Of a stretch of 6,659 bases of DNA, positions 1-4,625 are shown piece by piece. The number at the start of each line of letters is the position of its first letter. The first letter of the stretch is position 1. This stretch comes from Thermoplasmata archaeon (GTDB lineage Archaea > Thermoplasmatota > Thermoplasmata > Thermoplasmatales > Thermoplasmataceae): contig JAJYVJ010000093.1 in NCBI GenBank assembly GCA_021792045.1, forward strand, positions 1 to 6,659, given 5' to 3'. The notes under the pieces are model-generated. The model did not search any database. It saw only the letters and a list, made by a program, of their open reading frames with translations, and was not told the origin of the DNA. Both the position numbers and the translations under genes were made by a program.

Positions 1-94
1 GAAGTAAATTGTATCCGTCAAAAAGGTATCCCAGAGTGCCCCCAAGGTAGGCCCTTGCCCTTTCAGATTTCGTGTACGTTATTTGTTCCGTCAT
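1..94 (-). CDS. MFS transporter, N-terminal fragment (runs off left edge)
   Basis: The reverse complement from the ATG at 94-92 reads 31 codons without a stop to the window edge. After about 14 polar residues (MTEQITYTKSERAR) comes the start of a first membrane helix containing GTLGYLFDGYN, typical of TM1 in major facilitator proteins of the sugar-porter, metabolite:H+ and aromatic-acid:H+ groups. The aromatic-acid group (PcaK type) carries a DGxD motif in TM1; here it reads DGYN, so the second acidic residue is Asn. It would be an inner-membrane secondary carrier, probably proton-coupled. A TATA-like box at 117-124 lies about 26 bases upstream of the ATG, which fits a leaderless archaeal transcript and supports this start. 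It is divergent from the molybdoenzyme operon, and a link to that enzyme's substrate is inferred from position only. Family confidence is good, substrate unknown, most of the protein is outside the window. Confidence 0.75.
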   Translation of the reverse strand, partial: MTEQITYTKSERARAYLGGTLGYLFDGYNLL

Positions 95-116
95 TGAAAA
101 GTGTACGTGTATATGG

Positions 117-124
117 ATTTAAAA
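117..124 (-). promoter_or_regulatory. Box A (TATA) for the left MFS gene
   Basis: On the minus strand this reads TTTTAAAT preceded by a purine-rich AAGAAAA stretch that could serve as the BRE. Its centre is about 26 bases from the ATG at 94, the spacing expected when transcription starts at the start codon. No Shine-Dalgarno sequence precedes the ATG. Confidence 0.55.
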
Positions 125-211
125 TTTTCTTAACCCTTTCTCTATTGAATAAATAACCAAAATTTCCTCAGGCTTTTTGCTTTTCCTCCTTGAATTTACA
201 ACTATTAGAGT

Positions 212-313
212 TCACTCCAGTGATTTTACATCTTTCATTGTGTCTTGATTCAAGTAAACATTTACGAGGATCCTCTGGTATGCATCAGGTGATAGATTAT
301 CATTGTGATATGC
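212..313 (-). pseudogene. Possible degraded reading frame, function unknown
   Basis: The minus strand has a 33-codon open stretch ending at TGA (214-212) whose translation is protein-like (includes NDNLSPDAYQRILVNVYLNQ and ends KDVKSLE). It has no start codon at its upstream end: the same frame continues past a TAA (316-314) and a TGA four codons further on, into residues reading FNIEQIA. That pattern would fit the C-terminal end of a decayed gene. I do not recognise the family. The stretch is short enough to be chance in AT-rich DNA, and the palindromes listed separately lie inside it, so the sequence may instead be regulatory. Confidence 0.25.
244..302. promoter_or_regulatory. Cluster of three short palindromes, possible operators
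   Basis: Three perfect inverted repeats sit side by side: CTTGATTCAAG (244-254), GAGGATCCTC (266-275) and TGATAGATTATCA (290-302). Their centres are about 21.5 and 25.5 bases apart, near two turns of the helix. A GTGATA word also recurs at 289-294 and 305-310. Because they lie between divergent promoters they could bind a regulator of both genes. The three sequences differ from one another, which argues against a single repressor with repeated sites. Confidence 0.3.
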
Positions 314-383
314 TTAGACAGTTCATGCAATTTGCTCTATATTAAAATTAAATCTGTTCAGAAAATTTATACGTATGGCAAAA

Positions 384-391
384 CATATTAA
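384..391 (+). promoter_or_regulatory. Box A (TATA) for the molybdoenzyme operon
   Basis: CATATTAA, followed by C, is centred about 25 bases before the GTG at 414. This places the transcription start at or beside the start codon, so the mRNA is probably leaderless; no Shine-Dalgarno motif is present. A closely similar TTATTAAC element precedes the ThDP gene (4534-4543). Confidence 0.55.
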
Positions 392-413
392 CATTCACTT
401 TTTATAGTTCAGT

Positions 414-3002
414 GTGCGGGAAAGGAATCATGATCGAGTCGTTTACATCGCTCATCCCGCAAGCGGCCTAGCAAGATCAAATTTTCCGCTAGTATGTCAC
501 GTGGAAGGAGGAAAAGTAACAAGGTGTCTCCCTTTTCACATTCCCGAGAATGTAAGATTGTATGAAATAAAAACCTCACGTGGGAATTTCTCCAGAACAA
601 GAAAAGAGGTACAGATGCCTCTTGCCTATGCCTGGAAAAGGAGAATAGACACCGTAAACAGAGTCAGATATCCACTTTTGAGAGAAGACTGGAACCCAGA
701 CGACCCAAAGCCGGATAAACGTGGAATAACAGGATACAGGAGAATCAGTTGGGAAGAGGCAATTGATATAGTAGTTTCCATGATAAAGAAAATACACGCT
801 AGATACGGTACGATGGAGCCCATTCTGGTTCAAGCCGATGGCCATGGACAGAGTGGGTACATGCAATCTCTGCATTTCTGGGGTCATTATCTCTTTGACA
901 ATATACGCCAGGAACTGGGTTGGGGATGGTGGACTCAACAGATCAGGAACCCTGACAGCTGGGAAGGGTATTACTGGGGTGCAAAACATGTCTGGGGATT
1001 TGACGAGTCTTTAGGCGAGCCTTATCAGGATGCAGTATGGGATGATGTGCTTGAGAACTGTGAATTGGTAATATTCTCCGGCAATGATCCTGAGGCTGGA
1101 GGATTCGGAATGTCTGGTTCTATAGCCTCAGGGATGACCAAATGGCTCAAAAAAGCAGGAATAAAAATTGTAGCAATTTCTCCAGATTTAAATTATGGAA
1201 TGGCTAAATATGCTGATAAATGGATACCTCTGAAACCAAACACAGATGCCGCTCTTTACCTGTCTATTGCATATGTGTGGATATCCGAGAACCTTTATGA
1301 TCGCGGGTACGTTGATTCACACAGTGTTGGATTTGATGAATTCCGCAGGCATGTGCTTGGGGAAGATGATGGCGTTCCCAAAACACCGGTTTGGGCAGAG
1401 AAGATAACGGGTACCCCTGCACATACTATCAAGGCGCTTGCCAGAGAGTGGGCCAAGAAGAAGACTTCGATCTCTGTCTATTTTGGAGGGCCAAAAGTGA
1501 GAGGGACCCTTTCCCACCTTGTATCCAGGTTGGAAGCTTATCTTATGACCATGCAAGGAATAGGTTCTCCTGGAAGACAATTTGTGAGAACGGGAGCCCC
1601 TTCCTTTTATAAGAAAGAGATCGCACAGGTCCCTCGTTATCCAGAAGTCGACAGGAATGGAATTCCACTTAACCAGCTCATTGAATATGCAATAGGAAAG
1701 AATGCGAAATCACCGGTTTTCATACCAAGGACGCTGGTCGACGAAGCAATCCTCAATCCTCCAATATCATGGACCGGGTCATCGGCTGCCCTTGCAGAAA
1801 CCGAGGATCAGTTCAAAAAATATACCTTCCCTCCAGGTCCGAATCATCCTGGGATCAGAGTTATCTGGAATGAGAACGGGAATCAGCCTGTCAGTTGGAC
1901 ATATGGCAGGAAATGGATAGATGCATTGAGAGACCCAAAAATAGAGTTCGTTCTTGGGATACATCCATGGCTTGAGAACGATGTTCTCTATTCAGATCTC
2001 ATTCTACCTGCACAGACGATCTTTGAGCACGAAGATATAATCTCTGTTCAGAGAAGTGACATTCTTGCTATGTTCTATCAGGATCGGGCAATTGAACCGG
2101 TGGGAGAATCAAAGAGCGACTACGAGATCCACAGGATGATTGCCAGCAAGCTGGGGTTGCAGAAAGCATTTCCGCCTCATGATGAATGGCTGAAGAAGGC
2201 TTACGAAGACAGACTTGCATATACAAAATACGGGATAAGTTGGGATGAATTCAAGAAGAGGAAGAAATACATTATTTATGACTGTCCGACGTGGGATGAA
2301 TGGCTAGATATAAAGAAAGATAAGGGGTATGGGAAGTACGAAGGGGGATTAAGTTGGTTCTGGAAGAGCGGAACCGGACTTCAGACCCCCTCCGGCAAGG
2401 TGGAATTTGTTTCTGAAAGAATCAAGAAATATGCACCGGAAGACAAGGAACGTCCTCCACTCGCAAAATGGGTAGAACATTCAGAACTCCAGAGTTCTCC
2501 AAAAGCTTCCAAATATCCTCTACTGGTCATTGCCAATCATCCTAGACTGAGGTTTCACTCTCAGGGGGATGATATAGACTGGATGGGTGAGCTCTGGAAG
2601 ATGCAGGGTCCAGATGGATACTCCTATGAGCCATGCTGGATCAACCCCACAGAGGCAAAGAAGAGGGACATATCACAAGGCGATATTGTTCTTGTCCACA
2701 ATGAACGTGGAGGGGTTATTTTTGCCGCTATGCTAACAGAGAGAATCATATCAGGCACGATATATGCGGAACATGGAGCAAAAATGGATGTTTATAAAAC
2801 AGAGGAAATGGTCATAGACAGGGGTGGAAACATAAATTTCATTTCACCTTCCCCTAGACAGAAATACAAAGAGACTGAAGAGATAAGGATTCCAGAAATG
2901 AGTGTGAGTGGCTTCCTTGTTGATATTAAAAAGGTCGATCCATCCGTATTGCTCTCTGGTGGAAAGGTGGAAAACTGGGTACCGGAAATAAACTGGGGGT
3001 GA
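414..3002 (+). CDS. Molybdopterin oxidoreductase, transhydroxylase-like large (catalytic) subunit
   Basis: This 862-residue protein is a DMSO-reductase-family enzyme closest to the large subunit of Pelobacter pyrogallol-phloroglucinol transhydroxylase (about 875 residues) and to resorcinol hydroxylase; I recognise this from remembered sequence. The hallmark is NPDSWEG at 179-185, followed by WG..H.WGF at 188-196; its Ser182 would be the Mo ligand (Ser175 in Pelobacter), flanked by Asp181 and Trp183. Other shared landmarks are SGNDPE (222-227), MQGIGSPG (380-387), EPVGESKSDYEIHR (561-574), LQTPSGKVEF (656-665) and NHPRLRFHSQGD (708-719). The N-terminal CxxCxxxC cluster motif of many relatives is absent, as in transhydroxylase, and there is no Tat signal, so it should act in the cytoplasm with bis-MGD. 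GTG 414 is the only plausible start: an in-frame TAG lies at 405-407 and homology begins within a few residues. It probably hydroxylates or dehydroxylates an aromatic or cyclic alcohol; the substrate is unknown. Confidence 0.88.
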   Translation: MRERNHDRVVYIAHPASGLARSNFPLVCHVEGGKVTRCLPFHIPENVRLYEIKTSRGNFSRTRKEVQMPLAYAWKRRIDTVNRVRYPLLREDWNPDDPKPDKRGITGYRRISWEEAIDIVVSMIKKIHARYGTMEPILVQADGHGQSGYMQSLHFWGHYLFDNIRQELGWGWWTQQIRNPDSWEGYYWGAKHVWGFDESLGEPYQDAVWDDVLENCELVIFSGNDPEAGGFGMSGSIASGMTKWLKKAGIKIVAISPDLNYGMAKYADKWIPLKPNTDAALYLSIAYVWISENLYDRGYVDSHSVGFDEFRRHVLGEDDGVPKTPVWAEKITGTPAHTIKALAREWAKKKTSISVYFGGPKVRGTLSHLVSRLEAYLMTMQGIGSPGRQFVRTGAPSFYKKEIAQVPRYPEVDRNGIPLNQLIEYAIGKNAKSPVFIPRTLVDEAILNPPISWTGSSAALAETEDQFKKYTFPPGPNHPGIRVIWNENGNQPVSWTYGRKWIDALRDPKIEFVLGIHPWLENDVLYSDLILPAQTIFEHEDIISVQRSDILAMFYQDRAIEPVGESKSDYEIHRMIASKLGLQKAFPPHDEWLKKAYEDRLAYTKYGISWDEFKKRKKYIIYDCPTWDEWLDIKKDKGYGKYEGGLSWFWKSGTGLQTPSGKVEFVSERIKKYAPEDKERPPLAKWVEHSELQSSPKASKYPLLVIANHPRLRFHSQGDDIDWMGELWKMQGPDGYSYEPCWINPTEAKKRDISQGDIVLVHNERGGVIFAAMLTERIISGTIYAEHGAKMDVYKTEEMVIDRGGNINFISPSPRQKYKETEEIRIPEMSVSGFLVDIKKVDPSVLLSGGKVENWVPEINWG

Positions 3003-3022
3003 GATGAACGGGCAGAAAAGAG

Positions 3023-3838
3023 ATGTTCATAGACATGGATGAATGCACTGGATGCAATCTCTGTATCATAGCCTGCCGCGATGAGCATGTTGGCAACGCT
3101 CATCTCCCCTGGACTAAGGAGCAAGCCCAAACCGGTCACTTCTGGATAGATGTTGAGACCATGGAACAGGGTACGATTCCTAAGGTTAAGATGACATACC
3201 TGCCCCTGATATGCCAGCATTGTGAAAATGCACCCTGCATGAAATCATGTCCTGAGGATGCAATAGAACGCAGAGAGGACGGCCTTGTATGGATCAACCA
3301 GGAAAAATGCACAGGATGCGGACTTTGTGTTGATGGATGTCCATACGGCGTTATTTATTTCAACAGTGAACTCAATGTGGCACAGAAATGCACATGGTGT
3401 GCTCATATTATAGATGATGGAGGAATGCCAAGGTGTGCTGAGGTGTGCCCACATGACGCAATTGTATTTGGCGATGAGACGGACACAAGAATAAAGTCAC
3501 TCAAGGAGAAATCTGCCATCCTCCACCCAGAATATGGGACACTTCCAAGGGTATTTTACAAAGGACTTCCAAAACCATTTATTGCGGGTTCAGTTGTCAG
3601 TTCTAACGATGATGAACTGTTAAGCGGTGTAAGAATTACCGTGCTGGACCTCTTCAATGACAGGGAAATCATCACTCACTCTGATGAATTTGGCGACTTC
3701 TGGATTATAGATCTGGAAAAAGACCACAGATACTTGGTCACATTTGAAATGGAGGGCTATGAAAAACTCACACGTGTAGTTAATTCAGATATAGATAGAA
3801 ATATTGGAGAAATCATTCTTGACTTCTCGAAGAGATGA
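3023..3838 (+). CDS. Transhydroxylase-like iron-sulfur (small) subunit, four-cluster ferredoxin with C-terminal beta-sandwich
   Basis: This 271-residue electron-transfer partner begins 20 bases after the large-subunit stop, so the two are co-transcribed. The first ~150 residues form a DmsB/PsrB-type ferredoxin with 16 cysteines: C8, C11, C14, C18; C64, C67, C72, C76; C96, C99, C102, C106; C123, C126, C138, C142. That is enough for four [4Fe-4S] clusters. The block NVAQKCTWCAHIIDD and the segment HPEYGTLPRVFYK closely resemble the Pelobacter transhydroxylase small subunit. Residues ~186-271 form a Cna-B / carboxypeptidase-regulatory-like beta-sandwich (GEFxF-like motif as FGDFWI, 223-228), also a feature of that subunit and absent from ordinary DmsB proteins. 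There is no signal peptide or membrane anchor, so it is cytoplasmic. ATG 3023 is preferred because MFIDMDECTGC starts just before the first cysteine motif and an in-frame stop lies at 3005-3007. No good Shine-Dalgarno sequence is correctly spaced; GGGGGTGAG overlaps the upstream stop but is too distant. Confidence 0.88.
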   Translation: MFIDMDECTGCNLCIIACRDEHVGNAHLPWTKEQAQTGHFWIDVETMEQGTIPKVKMTYLPLICQHCENAPCMKSCPEDAIERREDGLVWINQEKCTGCGLCVDGCPYGVIYFNSELNVAQKCTWCAHIIDDGGMPRCAEVCPHDAIVFGDETDTRIKSLKEKSAILHPEYGTLPRVFYKGLPKPFIAGSVVSSNDDELLSGVRITVLDLFNDREIITHSDEFGDFWIIDLEKDHRYLVTFEMEGYEKLTRVVNSDIDRNIGEIILDFSKR

Positions 3839-3870
3839 CAAGGCAAGATAATTCTAAGGGCTTGCCTCGT
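3838..3870 (+). terminator. Hairpin after the molybdoenzyme operon
   Basis: AGGCAAG (3841-3847) pairs with CTTGCCT (3861-3867) across a 13-base loop. Allowing one mismatch, the stem extends to nine of ten pairs (3838-3847 with 3861-3870). It begins on the last base of the small-subunit stop codon and is followed by TATTTTC. It may end transcription or protect the mRNA 3' end; archaeal terminators need only a T-tract, so the hairpin's role is inferred. Confidence 0.45.
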
Positions 3871-3984
3871 TATTTTCATGCGTTCATAAATTTCAGCAAA
3901 TGCAGTTTTCAAAAATCTCATTAAAATATTGTTTTCTGCATAACCACGCGATTATTCTGTAGGAATTATCTGTGAACTATTTCC

Positions 3985-3993
3985 TATATATTA
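3985..3993 (+). promoter_or_regulatory. TATA box before the 48-codon frame at 4018
   Basis: TATATATTA is the cleanest TATA element in this spacer. Its centre is 29 bases before the ATG at 4018, close to the leaderless spacing of the other genes here. This is the main reason to take the 4018 frame seriously. Confidence 0.4.
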
Positions 3994-4017
3994 CTGCTTC
4001 AGAGTATCCCAGAGAAT

Positions 4018-4164
4018 ATGTTGTTCAGCATCTTAACGACGAGAGAATCGCAATACAGAATCTACACTTTTTTGTCGGATATCTTCTTCTCTCCAAGCAG
4101 TGGCGGTGAGTATTCATTTTTTCTAGGAACTTATCGTGGTATCCGGCAGAGATATCCTGTTTAA
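4018..4164 (+). pseudogene. Short frame, possibly the N-terminus of a decayed TorD-like chaperone gene
   Basis: ATG to TAA gives 48 residues. The translation contains TTRESQYRIYTFLSDIFFSP, which resembles the first helices of TorD/DmsD/NarJ-type molybdoenzyme chaperones (pattern R..Y.fLs.iF..P). Full-length members are roughly 180-220 residues, and the spacer downstream (about 540 bases to the next gene) would once have fitted one. Beyond 4140 another frame reads plausibly (YPAEISCLKHPLPGVMHNVK) but is broken by TGA (4221-4223), which would suit a frameshifted relic. A TATA box at 3985-3993 supports former or present transcription. A chaperone beside a molybdoenzyme operon would make sense, but the match is weak and rests on my reading of a short helix pattern. 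A competing 45-codon frame at 3972-4109 overlaps it in another phase. Confidence 0.3.
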
Positions 4165-4255
4165 AGCATCCACTGCCAGGAGTTATGCATAATGTAAAGT
4201 CTTACTATGGTTCGGACTGTTGAGCATATTTCAATGAGATTCCACGAGTGTACTG

Positions 4256-4399
4256 ATGCCTAAAAACGTTAATGTGTATTATCTGAACATTGATACTTCA
4301 CAAATAATAATAGCAATCATCGAAAAGGGCGAACCGGGTTTTAGAAGGGGTTTATATGGAATATCTCAAGAAATGTCCGGTGTTGAAAGTCATTGTTAA
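4256..4399 (+). CDS. Small hypothetical frame, 47 residues
   Basis: ATG to TAA encodes a 47-residue peptide with a hydrophobic stretch (QIIIAII, residues 16-22) followed by a charged, glycine-rich part (EKGEPGFRRGLYGISQEMSG, residues 23-42). I do not recognise a family. A weak AT element (CATATTT, 4225-4231) lies about 28 bases upstream. It could be a small protein, part of a decayed gene in this spacer, or chance. Confidence 0.2.
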   Translation: MPKNVNVYYLNIDTSQIIIAIIEKGEPGFRRGLYGISQEMSGVESHC

Positions 4400-4533
4400 T
4401 ATTAGAAGATGATTATGGTTCAAGACCCATGTCTCCTTTTGGCTTTCTATCGTGTTGTTTTTAACATTCTCTTTGAAAAACTGTTAAGGAGTTCTTTTTC
4501 TACAAATATCTGACGTGATGAAAGTAAGCAAAA

Positions 4534-4543
4534 TTTTATTAAC
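4534..4543 (+). promoter_or_regulatory. Box A (TATA) for the ThDP enzyme gene
   Basis: TTTTATTAAC resembles the CATATTAAC element of the molybdoenzyme operon, which suggests co-regulation. At the same spacing, transcription would begin near 4562-4566. That is well upstream of the TTG at 4626 and beside an in-frame ATT (4563) and the first in-frame codon after TAA (4557-4559). It therefore supports a longer N-terminus than the TTG start gives. Confidence 0.45.
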
Positions 4544-4625
4544 CTAGACCCCATTTTAACGAATTACGAATAATAATACTCTCGAAAATAATGGGGATAA
4601 GCAAGAAAAAACCGTTTCCCGAGTT

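Larger units (their letters stand above)
95..413. other. Divergent intergenic region between MFS and molybdoenzyme genes
   Basis: This 319-base AT-rich spacer separates two outward-facing transcripts. It holds a box A for each direction (117-124 minus, 384-391 plus), three different short palindromes between 244 and 302, and a possible remnant reading frame on the minus strand (212-313). I see no RNA gene or intact coding region. Bases 125-211 show only AT-rich sequence. Confidence 0.6.
3839..4562. other. Long intergenic region between the small-subunit and ThDP genes
   Basis: About 720 bases separate two genes on the same strand, so the ThDP gene probably has its own promoter. The region holds the terminator-like hairpin (3838-3870), a strong TATA element (3985-3993) before a 48-codon frame (4018-4164), a 47-codon frame (4256-4399), an inverted-repeat cluster (4077-4176) and the putative ThDP box A (4534-4543). 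Stops occur in all frames, and no tRNA, insertion sequence or intact long gene is seen. It is best read as a decayed small-gene region plus promoter DNA. Confidence 0.5.

Noticed and set aside
576..989. A 137-codon minus-strand open frame inside the large-subunit gene
   Set aside because: It lies wholly opposite the well-supported Mo enzyme, including its conserved active-site region, has no recognisable domain and is a reading-frame shadow. The same applies to the minus-strand frames at 1317-1580, 1779-1964, 2792-3220 and 3245-3454 and the plus-strand frames at 1391-1612 and 1702-1920.
414..3838. Interpretation as a respiratory DMSO, thiosulfate or polysulfide reductase
   Set aside because: The large subunit lacks a Tat signal and the N-terminal Fe-S cysteines, no membrane anchor gene follows, and the small subunit has the C-terminal beta-sandwich characteristic of transhydroxylase.
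3790..3940. Minus-strand frame reading MRFLKTAFAEIYERMK across the end of the small-subunit gene
   Set aside because: It runs through the terminator-like hairpin and antisense to the conserved end of the small subunit, with no clear promoter; most likely a chance frame.
21..4014. An 11-base word GTATCCCAGAG present in both the left MFS gene and the spacer near 4004
   Set aside because: The match does not extend on either side, and the reading frames around the two copies are unrelated, so there is no sign of a duplicated segment or insertion target.
3972..4109. A 45-codon GTG-started plus-strand frame overlapping the 4018 frame
   Set aside because: It is in a different phase from the frame that sits correctly behind the TATA box, starts with GTG inside the predicted promoter and has no recognisable similarity. 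Only one of the two can be real.
4409..4440. GGTTCAAGACC resembling a tRNA T-arm, possible tRNA remnant or att site
   Set aside because: The stem does not form a proper five-pair T-arm around a seven-base loop, no acceptor, D or anticodon arm lies upstream, and no integrase or direct repeat is seen.
4447..4554. A 35-codon minus-strand frame and a 34-codon plus-strand frame (4409-4513) before the ThDP gene
   Set aside because: Both are short AT-rich frames with no recognisable motif, and they overlap each other; the minus-strand one also covers the predicted box A. Chance is the simpler explanation.
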